DNA of 64,000 nt from CAZRXG01 sp964603985 (GTDB taxonomy: Bacteria > Chloroflexota > Anaerolineae > Aggregatilineales > UBA3940). This document shows positions 33,072 to 40,760 of the stretch, piece after piece. The notes under the pieces were generated by a model, which saw nothing but the letters and a program-made list of their open reading frames with translations, made no database searches and was not told the origin of the DNA. The DNA lies in NCBI GenBank assembly GCA_964603985.1, contig CAZRXG010000012.1:1-64000 (forward strand). Reading direction: 5' to 3'. Position numbers and translations under genes: made by a program. The first letter of the stretch is position 1; each line of letters begins with the position of its first letter.

Positions 33072-33467
33072 GTGGCCCGATCAATCGCCTTGCTTACGCT
33101 CGTGGTCCGCGAATACGACGAGGCCATTGCGTTCTTCACCGACGCGCTGCGCTTCACCGTCGTCGAGGACAGGCCGCTCGGTGCAGGTAAGCGCTGGGTA
33201 GTGGTCGCCCCGTCGGCGCATCAAGGGGCTTCCCTGCTGCTTGCAAAGGCGGCAACACCGGAGCAGTTGACCCGCGTCGGCAACCAAACCGGAGGCCGCG
33301 TCTTCCTGTTCCTCCACACCGACGACTTTTGGAACGACTACCGTCACATGCAATCACACGGTGTCAGGTTCGCCGAGGAGCCGCGTGAAGAACCATACGG
33401 CTTGGTGGTCGTATTCTTCGACCTCTACGGCAACCGGTGGGACCTTATACAACCAAATGACGCCTGA
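33072..33467 (+). CDS. VOC-family (glyoxalase-like) protein
   Basis: 131 residues from GTG with a short ribosome site (CAGGGAG). It has the paired beta-alpha-beta-beta-beta units of the vicinal oxygen chelate fold: LTLVVREYDEAIAFFTDALRF then RVFLFLHTDDFWNDYRHMQSHGV and VVVFFDLYGNRWDLIQP. The final Glu metal ligand is not obvious (DLYGNRWDLIQ has Asp), so it may be an isomerase, a dioxygenase-like or a binding protein. Ends convergent with the corrinoid protein gene. Confidence 0.85.
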   Translation: MARSIALLTLVVREYDEAIAFFTDALRFTVVEDRPLGAGKRWVVVAPSAHQGASLLLAKAATPEQLTRVGNQTGGRVFLFLHTDDFWNDYRHMQSHGVRFAEEPREEPYGLVVVFFDLYGNRWDLIQPNDA

Positions 33468-33581
33468 CCTCTCTATCGAGATGTCAAACGTCAATCGTCT
33501 TTCAACGGTGGGGGTGGGGCCTCCTCCGCGATCAAAAATCGCAACTATCGGCCCCGGGGCCGCGAAATTGGCCGCTACGGG

Positions 33582-34235
33582 TTATTGGTCTGCCATCAGC
33601 CGCTGGCAGAGCCGCACACCTGTCATGGCGTCGTTAACCCAGTAGTCGGCGCTAACATATTGGCACACCTGCTCATTCAACTGGTTACCGCCAATAATGA
33701 TGGGGATAGACGTAAGAGCGCTGTCCCCAGTACTCCGGATCAACCGGATCGTCTCGCGCATGGCATCATACGAACTGGTAAGCAAACCCGAGAGGCCAAT
33801 GATGTCAGGCTTCAACTGAACAGCCTGCAAAAGAAATTCTGCCGGTGACACATCTACGCCCAGGTCGTGAACGGTAAACCCATAACATGTCAGCAACATG
33901 TTCAAGTTATTCTTGCCGATATCATGAATGTCCCCTTGAACAGTGCCCAGCAGGATCGCTCCCGATTCACTCCCCGTCAATTGTTCTTCAATAACCGGCT
34001 GGACCAACTCCATGACCTCACGGAATATCTCACCGGCCATTATCAGCCCGGCGAGAAAATACTCTTTTTGTTCGTAGCGCACCCCAACCTGTCGTAACCC
34101 CTCCTGGCAGTCTTCAACAATCGCCAGGGGATTGTCGGCATTCTGGAGACGGCGGTGAACCAGTTCCAGTACTTCAGATTCCTTCAAATCGGACACGGAT
34201 GCAATCAGTACCTCGCGTAAATCTGTGTCACCCAT
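33582..34235 (-). CDS. Corrinoid (B12-binding) protein of a methyltransferase system, first copy
   Basis: 217 residues, cytoplasmic methyl carrier. Residues about 1-90 form the four-helix cap (LEKL-like SESEVLELVHRRLQNAD), residues 95-217 the B12-binding Rossmann domain. The lower-ligand motif GDIHDIGKN gives D102, H104 and G107; a second conserved piece is LLTSSYDAMRETI. Length and layout are those of MtbC/MtaC/MttC proteins. It lies 45 bp after the GntR gene on the same strand and is oriented away from the main operon, so it could serve a second methyltransferase that is not in the window or share the UroD-type enzyme. Confidence 0.92.
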   Translation of the reverse strand: MGDTDLREVLIASVSDLKESEVLELVHRRLQNADNPLAIVEDCQEGLRQVGVRYEQKEYFLAGLIMAGEIFREVMELVQPVIEEQLTGSESGAILLGTVQGDIHDIGKNNLNMLLTCYGFTVHDLGVDVSPAEFLLQAVQLKPDIIGLSGLLTSSYDAMRETIRLIRSTGDSALTSIPIIIGGNQLNEQVCQYVSADYWVNDAMTGVRLCQRLMADQ

Positions 34236-34280
34236 AGTCGTCCCTTGATTCCCCGATGGAGGTAGATTACTTATGATTGG

Positions 34281-35054
34281 TCACGCTGAGGCATACAGGC
34301 CAACCTTGGTCGCGAAGCGCAACTGGTCGTTCCGAAAGATGAACCACCCCCAACTAATTGGCCGGTCGTTGAAATCATAGAAAAGATGTCCCAGGTAGAA
34401 CGCTGCCGCCGGCAGCGGTGTATCCAGGATATGCCCTTCTTCCTCATTCATCAGCGTAGCGTCGATAGTCAGCTCACCGTACTTGAGCAGCGTATTATCG
34501 CTATCTGTGAATAGCCCCTGAAGCGACGTGACATCCATCTCCGCTTCAACAATGGGACATCTTGGATCGTAGACCAAATAAGCCCTGTGATAGGAAACCG
34601 GTTTGTTGTCCTTTGTAAGCAACCGGCGTATGTAGATCACATGCTGCCCGACATTCAAGTTGAGCCTGCTTGCGGTTCGCTCATCTGCGGCGACGATACG
34701 AACATCGAGTAACTTAACATCTGTCGCCGTTTCGCCGCTGAACAAGTCCTGTAATTCTTGCAGATCGAAATTTGCCATGCCCAGTTCCAGGGACTTCACG
34801 AAAGTTCCACGCCCCTGGGCGGTGTTGACAACCCCCTGATCGGAAAGCAAATTGATCGAACGGCGAACCGTCATCGGACTGACATCATATCGACGGCACA
34901 GTTGGGCCTCAGATGGCAGTTGATCACCTGGACGGAACATGCCTGAAGCTATCTGGCGGCGAAGAATGCCGGCCAACTGCGAATAGGCCGGTTCGTAGGC
35001 ATCACGGTCAATACTCTCTCGATGTTCGGGATTCACGCGGTTCTGTTTGGGCAT
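34281..35054 (-). CDS. GntR-family regulator (HutC/UTRA type)
   Basis: 257 residues. The winged helix is at about residues 24-90 (LAGILRRQIASGMFRPGDQL, LCRRYDVSPMTVRRSINLL, GRGTFV); the C-terminal UTRA effector domain follows, with VGQHVIYIRRLLTKDNKPVSYHR and WFIFRNDQLRFATKVGL. HutC-type regulators bind small ligands such as sugars, amino acids or aromatics. It is divergent from the DUF1638 operon and shares a TTCCCTA-type motif with it, so it is the best candidate controller of the methyl-transfer locus. Confidence 0.92.
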   Translation of the reverse strand: MPKQNRVNPEHRESIDRDAYEPAYSQLAGILRRQIASGMFRPGDQLPSEAQLCRRYDVSPMTVRRSINLLSDQGVVNTAQGRGTFVKSLELGMANFDLQELQDLFSGETATDVKLLDVRIVAADERTASRLNLNVGQHVIYIRRLLTKDNKPVSYHRAYLVYDPRCPIVEAEMDVTSLQGLFTDSDNTLLKYGELTIDATLMNEEEGHILDTPLPAAAFYLGHLFYDFNDRPISWGWFIFRNDQLRFATKVGLYASA

Positions 35055-35116
35055 GAGTGACTTAACCCTGCCTTACTGTTTGCTCGCACGTTGCTCACTT
35101 GAGCTATGTTCCCTAG

Positions 35117-35145
35117 ATATTATGCTCTCTCGTTCAAGAAGTCAA
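35117..35145 (-). promoter_or_regulatory. Promoter of the GntR gene
   Basis: On the minus strand TTGACT (35145-35140) and TAATAT (35122-35117) with a 17-bp spacer. A TTCCCTAGATAT motif on the plus strand (35109-35120) overlaps the -10 box, giving a way for autoregulation. Confidence 0.6.
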
Positions 35146-35151
35146 GTAATC

Positions 35152-35180
35152 TTGACCACTTCCCTATATAAGTATATAAT
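35152..35180 (+). promoter_or_regulatory. Promoter of the DUF1638-activator operon
   Basis: TTGACC (35152-35157), 17-bp spacer, TATAAT (35175-35180). The spacer holds TTCCCTATATAAGT (35160-35173), repeated almost exactly at 37869-37882, where it also sits between the boxes. The conservation of the spacer, not only the boxes, indicates a regulator site. Confidence 0.7.
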
Positions 35181-35249
35181 TCTAATGTCATTCTCGTGTG
35201 GACGCAAACCCCACCTGTCGTCCTCACTTGTGCACCGGGAAAACCGTGC

Positions 35250-35945
35250 ATGGTTGAACATCAGCGGACAAGAATTATAGCCTGTGCCACCGTCATCGAA
35301 GAGATGCTGCCACTGCTTCCGCCTACGATGGCCTATGAGGTGCTGGACTTCGGCCTGCACCTCAGGCCGGAAAACCTGAGAGAGACGCTGCAAAAAGCTA
35401 TTGACAAGGCCAGCGTGGAAGCAGATACCATCATCCTCGGTTATGGCCTGTGTTCACTGGCAATTGTGGGATTGATTGCCACGAATTGCACGCTGGTGGT
35501 GCCGCGTGTAGATGACTGCATCGCGATTTTTCTTGGCTCCGGGGCGGCGTACGCTGAACAGGCACGCAAAGAACCAGGCACATATTACCTCACCAAGGGG
35601 TGGATAGAGGTCAGTGATACGCTGCTGGATGAATACAACCGCACCGTTGAACTGTATGGGGAGGAACAAGCTCTGCGCATCATGAACATCATGCTTAAAA
35701 ACTATAAACGCCTGGTTTATATTGACACCGGGACAAAGGATCAGGCGCGTTATCAGACCTTTGCACGCCAGATGGCAGACCAGTTTTCTCTCCACTACGA
35801 AGAAGTCCCCGGCTCAAATGCATTAATCAAGAAGATGATCGAAGGCCCCTGGGGGGATGATTTTGTCGTGGCACCTCCCGGCCATACGATCACCTATTTG
35901 GACTTCAAAAGGCCCCCGCAAGGTTCAACCAACGAAGAGAAATGA
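35250..35945 (+). CDS. DUF1638 protein, corrinoid methyltransferase locus
   Basis: 231 residues from ATG 35250 (an upstream GTG at 35196 is possible). The domain begins IIACATVIEEMLPLLPP, continues EVLDFGLHLRPENLRETLQ, ILGYGLCSLAIVGL, VVPRVDDCIAIFLGS, and has conserved Cys in IACAT, YGLCS and DDCIA. Such proteins are repeatedly found beside corrinoid methyltransferases, but their biochemical role is unknown to me. Three conserved Cys suggest metal or corrinoid handling. It overlaps the activator gene by ATGA and is the intact relative of the broken copy at 37888. Confidence 0.82.
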   Translation: MVEHQRTRIIACATVIEEMLPLLPPTMAYEVLDFGLHLRPENLRETLQKAIDKASVEADTIILGYGLCSLAIVGLIATNCTLVVPRVDDCIAIFLGSGAAYAEQARKEPGTYYLTKGWIEVSDTLLDEYNRTVELYGEEQALRIMNIMLKNYKRLVYIDTGTKDQARYQTFARQMADQFSLHYEEVPGSNALIKKMIEGPWGDDFVVAPPGHTITYLDFKRPPQGSTNEEK

Positions 35946-37819
35946 GCGACCGCCCGGTTATGCATGAGGTAACCTTTCAGCCCATCGGCAAGCGGGTTTC
36001 AGTCCTCCCGGAAAGCAGCCTGTTAGACGCAGCCCGGCAGGCTGGCGTGGAGCTGACATCAGTGTGCGGGGGCGAAGGCAACTGTGGTCAGTGCCGTGTC
36101 CGTGTGCTCAACGGTGACGTATCACCCCCAACGCCAGATGAGGAATTCATTCTGACAGAGCTAGAGATAATCAATGGGGAGCGTCTGGCCTGCTGCACCT
36201 ATGTAAACAGCGATGTTGAAGTCCATGTTCCGAAGAGTTCACTCCTGACCGATTCTCGCTTGCAGGTTGAAAGCAGCCTACTGGAAGTCTCCGCTGATCC
36301 GATCATTCATCCCCATTCCATCGAGGTACCACCCCCCAACCTTGAGGACCTCCGTTCAGATGTCGAGCGCATCGCCGGCGTCATCGCCCAATCTGGCAGC
36401 GAACTTCGTCTCTCTGCGGAACCGGCTGTCGTCCGGCAGCTATCACAGGCAGCACGTGAATATCAATGGCGGCTGTCGGTCTATGTACGAGACACCGAAA
36501 TCATTGGCGTCGCGCCCTTTGGACAGCCGCCGGTTGGGATGGCGGTCGATCTGGGCACAACCAAGGTCGCCGCCTTTTTGTTAAACCTGGAAACCGGTGA
36601 AGAGCTGGCCAGCGCCGGGGCACTCAATCCACAGATCGGGTACGGCGAGGATGTTATCAGCCGTCTGAACTATGCCAACCGCCACGCGGAGGGCCTGCAA
36701 GTTCTGTCCGAGATGGTACACGAAACCCTGAACAACCTGCTGGGAGAACTTACCCAACAGGCCGGGGTGGAACGCCATCAGGTAGCGGACTGCTGTATTG
36801 TTGGCAATACGGCCATGACCCACCTGCTCCTACAGCTTCCAACGAGGCAACTTGCCAGCGCACCTTACGTCGCGGCAACGAGCACCGCGTTAGATGTCAA
36901 AGCGCGTAGTCTCGGATTGGAAACGGCACCCGGTGCCTACGCGCATATCCTGCCCTGTATCGGCGGCTTCGTGGGGGCCGACCATGTAGCCATGATCCTT
37001 GCCAGCGAAATGGATCGCGTGAGCCATACGACGGTGGGCATTGACATTGGGACCAACACGGAGATAGCACTTGCCAAGCCCGGCGTGCGCTTCCTTTCGT
37101 CCGTTTCCTGTGCATCTGGCCCGGCTTTTGAGGGTGCCCACATCAGCGACGGGATGCGTGCGGCGACGGGGGCGATTGAGGCCGTTCGTCTCCTTGATTC
37201 CGGCATCCAGCTAAAAACCATTGACCATGGCCCTCCTATTGGCCTGTGTGGCTCCGGCATCGTCGAGGCCCTAGCAGAATTACGTCGATGGCGGCTGATT
37301 AACTACCGGGGGCGCTTTGAGAAGAGCAGTGACCGACTGCGTGAAGGACAGTTGGGGCCAGAAATGCTGCTTGCCCCGGCCAACGAGAGCGGCAGCGGAC
37401 GTGACATTGTCATCACGCAGCAAGACATCAACGAAATCCAACTTGCCAAGGGAGCGATCCGCGCGGGTTTAGATGCCCTGACACAGATCACGCAAACACC
37501 AACTGACGAGATCGAAGAGGTGATCATCGCCGGTGCATTTGGCTCGTTTCTCAACATTGAAGCCGCCCTGGATTCGGGCCTGCTCCCTTACTACCCCAAT
37601 GCCCAATATAAGCAGGTTGGGAATGCAGCCGGTGTCGGTGCGAAGTGGGCCCTTATCTCTCGCGCCGAGCGAGAGCGCGCACGCCGGATAGCAGATTCCA
37701 CGCACTATATTGAGCTAACCACTTACCCAGGCTTCAACCGTCTCTTTGCCTTGGGCATGTTGTTCCCGGACGACGCCGAGCTGAGATACTCGGAAGGGCA
37801 GGAAATATCAGGGGAATGA
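35942..37819 (+). CDS. Reductive activator of corrinoid proteins (RACE, 2Fe-2S plus ASKHA domain)
   Basis: 625 residues. It uses ATP to reduce Co(II) to Co(I) in corrinoid methyl carriers that have become inactive. The N-terminal ferredoxin-type domain has cysteines at 42, 48 and 51 plus 84 or 85 for a 2Fe-2S cluster (CGGEGNCGQC). The middle linker (about 115-195) precedes the ASKHA ATPase part (DUF4445 region): VDLGTTKVAAFLLNLETGE, VGNTAMTHLLLQLP, GIDIGTNTEIAL and IAGAFGSFLNIEAALDSGLL. Layout matches RamA-like activators of the DUF4445 type rather than the 4Fe-4S RamA. It is the second gene of the DUF1638 operon. Confidence 0.9.
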   Translation: MSDRPVMHEVTFQPIGKRVSVLPESSLLDAARQAGVELTSVCGGEGNCGQCRVRVLNGDVSPPTPDEEFILTELEIINGERLACCTYVNSDVEVHVPKSSLLTDSRLQVESSLLEVSADPIIHPHSIEVPPPNLEDLRSDVERIAGVIAQSGSELRLSAEPAVVRQLSQAAREYQWRLSVYVRDTEIIGVAPFGQPPVGMAVDLGTTKVAAFLLNLETGEELASAGALNPQIGYGEDVISRLNYANRHAEGLQVLSEMVHETLNNLLGELTQQAGVERHQVADCCIVGNTAMTHLLLQLPTRQLASAPYVAATSTALDVKARSLGLETAPGAYAHILPCIGGFVGADHVAMILASEMDRVSHTTVGIDIGTNTEIALAKPGVRFLSSVSCASGPAFEGAHISDGMRAATGAIEAVRLLDSGIQLKTIDHGPPIGLCGSGIVEALAELRRWRLINYRGRFEKSSDRLREGQLGPEMLLAPANESGSGRDIVITQQDINEIQLAKGAIRAGLDALTQITQTPTDEIEEVIIAGAFGSFLNIEAALDSGLLPYYPNAQYKQVGNAAGVGAKWALISRAERERARRIADSTHYIELTTYPGFNRLFALGMLFPDDAELRYSEGQEISGE

Positions 37820-37860
37820 CCCTCGCGGGCGCAAAAATGAAAGCGATCTAGACTGATCGA

Positions 37861-37889
37861 TTGACAGCTTCCCTATATAAGTGTATAAT
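37861..37889 (+). promoter_or_regulatory. Consensus promoter before the broken DUF1638 copy and corrinoid protein gene
   Basis: Perfect TTGACA (37861-37866), 17-bp spacer and perfect TATAAT (37884-37889). The spacer holds TTCCCTATATAAGT (37869-37882), as at 35160. It should drive the corrinoid protein and UroD-type methyltransferase genes. Confidence 0.75.
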
Positions 37890-38319
37890 GTGTGCACCAT
37901 CGACCACCAGATGGTATTTGAGGGGCCAACCCAGACACCAGCTACACACACAGACCCTCGGCTGCGCGACGATGATCGAGAAAACATTACCATACTTCCC
38001 TTGCCGCCGGATGGGACTATCGTGCGTTGGACTTCGGCCTGCGCGTCAACCCTGAAGCCTTGAAGTGTGTTCTCCAGGAAGCCGTCGACGCCTGGGGGGA
38101 GGCTTTGGCCGGGGCGATCTTCCTGGGGTATGACCTCTGTTTTCAGGCTGTCGCCGTGGCGCAGGCCCGCGACTGTACATTTGTGGCTCCCAAAGTTAAA
38201 ACTGCATCGCCATCTTTTCAGGCTCAAAGGAGACCGAAAACACACAGTTCGGCAGCGAACTGGGAGCATACTGTCCAATCAATGGCCGGATCGAGGCCAG
38301 CGGCGGGATCTTACCTTAA
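37888..38319 (+). pseudogene. Broken second copy of DUF1638 (frameshifts, truncated)
   Basis: Pieces of the DUF1638 protein appear in order but in three reading frames. First frame: LGCATMIEKTLPYFP, matching IACATVIEEMLPLLP of the intact copy. Then a shift: ALDFGLRVNPEALKCVLQEA, IFLGYDLCFQAVAVAQA and CTFVAPKV, matching LDFGLHLRPENLRETLQKA, ILGYGLCSLAIVGLIA and CTLVVPRV. Then a second shift: CIAIFSGSKETENTQFGSEL, matching CIAIFLGSG. It ends early and lacks about the last 100 residues. Its promoter is intact and more consensus than that of the good copy. It lies just upstream of the corrinoid protein gene. Confidence 0.85.
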
Positions 38320-38366
38320 GGGTTAGAGGCGCAACCCCCAAATAGCATCTTTGAGAGGATGACCCT

Positions 38367-38420
38367 ATGGATCGATGTACCTGGTTATTCTGGAGCAAAA
38401 GCCTTAAATCATATCCTTGA
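38367..38420 (+). other. Possible 17-residue leader ORF
   Basis: ATG 38367 with GAGAGGA 7 nt before it opens MDRCTWLFWSKSLKSYP and stops at 38420, where its stop sits inside the ribosome site of the corrinoid protein gene (CTTGAGAGGAGG). It may be a leader peptide or the relic of an upstream duplication of the ribosome-site region; the flanking texts are alike. Confidence 0.3.
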
Positions 38421-38432
38421 GAGGAGGATACT

Positions 38433-39065
38433 ATGTCAAAGAAACTTACCAATGCCATCGCCGACATGAGGGAAGGAGAAGCCCTCAAGTTAGCCCAGAA
38501 AATGGTGGACGATGGCTCGGATCCCATGGCGATCCTGGCTGCAGCCAGGGAGGCCATGGACATCGTCGGCCAGCGCTACGAGAAGGGCGACTACTTTTTG
38601 CCCGAACTGATGCTGGCCGGGGAGATGCTGACCCAGATCACGGAGCTGGTCAAGCCTGCGCTGGCCAAGATGCCGGAAGTCGAGAGTCACGGCAAGGTGA
38701 TCATCGGCACCGTCGAGGGAGACATCCACGACATCGGCAAGAACATCGTTACCTTCATGCTTGACGTAAACGGCTTTGAGGTCCTCGATTTGGGCGTGGA
38801 CGTCTCGGCGCAGAAGTTCGTGGAGGCCATCGGAGACTTTCAGCCCCAGGTGGTTGCCCTGAGCGGGTTCCTGACCCTGGCCTTTGACGTTATGAAAGAG
38901 ACCATCGAGGCCATCGAGGCGGCCGGCCTCCGGGACGGGGTCAAGATCATGGTTGGTGGTGGTCAGATCAACGAGGAGGTAAGCGCATACACCGGCGCTG
39001 ATGCCTTTGGAAAAGATGCCATGGCCGGAGTGTCTCTCGCCAGGAAATGGGTTGGCGACAAGTAA
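38433..39065 (+). CDS. Corrinoid (B12-binding) protein of a methyltransferase system, second copy
   Basis: 210 residues with ribosome site GAGAGGAGG. Cap helices (1-85) are followed by the B12 domain with GDIHDIGKN (D97, H99, G102), LDVNGFEVLDLGVDVSAQKF and GFLTLAFDVMKETIEAI. Layout matches MtbC/MtaC-type methyl carriers. It precedes the UroD-type methyltransferase by 33 bp, so these two genes form the likely MtX-type core: one enzyme loads or unloads the methyl group on this carrier. It is about as similar to the first corrinoid protein as two divergent paralogues usually are. Confidence 0.93.
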   Translation: MSKKLTNAIADMREGEALKLAQKMVDDGSDPMAILAAAREAMDIVGQRYEKGDYFLPELMLAGEMLTQITELVKPALAKMPEVESHGKVIIGTVEGDIHDIGKNIVTFMLDVNGFEVLDLGVDVSAQKFVEAIGDFQPQVVALSGFLTLAFDVMKETIEAIEAAGLRDGVKIMVGGGQINEEVSAYTGADAFGKDAMAGVSLARKWVGDK

Positions 39066-39098
39066 GAAACCTCAACACAGCAGATGGAGGCAGCAAAA

Positions 39099-40439
39099 AT
39101 GGAAAAACAATTGTCACCAGATGAAAAGCAGGAGGCAGCATTCCAGAGGTTGCTTTCGCCGAAAGACCCTGAGGGGAATGACCTTCAGTTCCAAAGCCCG
39201 GAAGCAAAGGCAAACTATCAAGCAAACATAATCAGAATTAAAGATGCCATTCAGATGAAGAAACTGCCTGATAGGGTGCCGGTCACTATACTTCCGAGTA
39301 TGTTCCCTTGGACCCACGCCGGGATGACCGTAGAAGAGGCCATGTATGACTACGACAAATGCGCCGCGGCCTTTAAGGAATTCATCGTGGAGTTTAAGCC
39401 GGATATGCATATAGGCGCTTATGTGCCTGGTCCGGGCAAATTCTATGAGATTCTTGACTACAAGCTATATGCCTGGCCGGGCCATGGGGTCGCGCCTGAG
39501 CACTCCTACCAGTGTCTTGAAGGCGAATACATGACGCCGGAGGAATATGACCTCCTGTTGGCCGACCCGTCGTTTTACTTCAGAAATTTCTACCTGCCGC
39601 GTGTATTCGGAGCGTTAGAGGGATACACGATGCTCGCCCCTCTCACCAGCATCCTTGAAATGTATGGTCTCGCCCTCTTTTTCGTATCGTACGCGCTCCC
39701 CCCCGTTCAAAACACCTTTCAGGCCCTTTTCGAAGCCGGGGCTGAAGCCCTGAAATGGGCCATGGCTATGGGCGGCGTAGATGGAGAGTTGAACACCTTG
39801 GGATATCCATTTATCCTCGGCGGATTTACCAAGGCTCCGTTCGACGTGATCGGCGATACCCTCCGAGGCACCAAGGGGATCATGCTGGATATGTACCGGC
39901 ATCCCGATAAGCTGCTCGCAGCCCTGGAAGCTCTGACACCAATCATGATCGGTATGGGGTTGGCCGCGGCCCAACAGACCGGGAATCCCTTAATATTCAT
40001 GCCTCTGCATAAAGGCGCCGATGGCTTCCTCTCCGATGAGCAGTTCAAGAAATTCTTCTGGCCTACCTTTAGACAGGTCATGATGGGCCTGATCAGCGAG
40101 GGCTGCATCCCATTCCCTGCGCTTGAGGGGCATTGGGATACGCGTCTGGAAGTCATTCAAGACGTACCGAAAGGTGCAACGGCCTGGATGGTTGACCAGT
40201 CGGATATGGTGAAAGCCAAAGCAACCCTGGGCAAGAATGCCTGCCTCGTCGGCAACGTGCCCTCCGCCATGTTGCAGTTGGGCACGCCCGAGGAGGTGAG
40301 CGATTACGTCAAGCAGATCATCGATACTTGCGGTAAAGGCGGTGGCCTGATCGTGAGCAATGGGGCGTTCTTCGACCAGGCAAAGCCGGAAAATGTCAAG
40401 GCGATGGTTGATACCACCAAAGGATACGGTACATACTGA
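39099..40439 (+). CDS. UroD-family corrinoid-dependent methyltransferase, non-canonical zinc site
   Basis: 446 residues from ATG 39099 (GGAGG 8 nt upstream; an in-frame ATG at 39084 has no good site). The barrel resembles uroporphyrinogen decarboxylase-type methyltransferases such as MtaA, MtbA and CmuA, which move methyl groups between substrate, corrinoid protein and thiol. Recognisable parts are LPDRVPVTILPSMFPWTHAG, a GGF-like FILGGFTKAPFDVIG, PLHKGADGFLS, GNVPSAMLQLGTPEEV and GGLIVSNGAFFDQ. The usual zinc ligands are His-x-Cys and a Cys in the last Gly-Cys; here the former reads H304-K-G306 and the latter Gly-Ala (A423), so those Cys are missing. C336 could take part in another site. Confidence 0.85.
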   Translation: MEKQLSPDEKQEAAFQRLLSPKDPEGNDLQFQSPEAKANYQANIIRIKDAIQMKKLPDRVPVTILPSMFPWTHAGMTVEEAMYDYDKCAAAFKEFIVEFKPDMHIGAYVPGPGKFYEILDYKLYAWPGHGVAPEHSYQCLEGEYMTPEEYDLLLADPSFYFRNFYLPRVFGALEGYTMLAPLTSILEMYGLALFFVSYALPPVQNTFQALFEAGAEALKWAMAMGGVDGELNTLGYPFILGGFTKAPFDVIGDTLRGTKGIMLDMYRHPDKLLAALEALTPIMIGMGLAAAQQTGNPLIFMPLHKGADGFLSDEQFKKFFWPTFRQVMMGLISEGCIPFPALEGHWDTRLEVIQDVPKGATAWMVDQSDMVKAKATLGKNACLVGNVPSAMLQLGTPEEVSDYVKQIIDTCGKGGGLIVSNGAFFDQAKPENVKAMVDTTKGYGTY

Positions 40440-40760
40440 TAAATACCTGATGGGGACTGTTCTCGAACGATGACACCGTACTCTTCGACACAGACCCCGA
40501 AAACCTCCTGCACGCGGTGGTCGCTGCCGGGAAAGGGTACAGCGTTCACCGCTAACTCAGGGGGGCCAGGCCTGACAGGCTTCCATCGGGAGCCTGTCAG
40601 GTCCAGGGGGCAATGGCTGTCGGTGACCCCGGTGGCCGCCGCCATGCTCACCATTCTCGCCGCCTCGCGCCTGACCCGGCCAGAATCCAGGATCGCCGGG
40701 GGATCACTGTGTCACTATGGGCCAGGCCAGTGCCATGGCGAACCATAGAGAGGTGGAAAG
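40440..40760 (+). other. Intergenic region, 321 bp, with hairpin and possible gene relic
   Basis: Holds the hairpin 40571-40601. One frame reads VAAAMLTILAASRLTRPESRI, reminiscent of the C-terminal part of BioB/PylB-type radical SAM proteins (arrangement R-P-S-R-I). No start or ribosome site supports an expressed gene; this is at best a relic. Confidence 0.35.
40571..40601 (+). terminator. Perfect hairpin after the methyltransferase gene
   Basis: CCTGACAGGCT (40571-40581) pairs perfectly with 40591-40601 around a 9-nt loop. No T tract follows. It lies 130 bp after the UroD-type gene and may end or protect that transcript. Confidence 0.5.

Noticed and set aside
33549..33562. CGGCCCCGGGGCCG palindrome between the VOC and corrinoid genes as an operator
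   Set aside because: It lies between convergent genes where no promoter is expected; at most a weak terminator stem.
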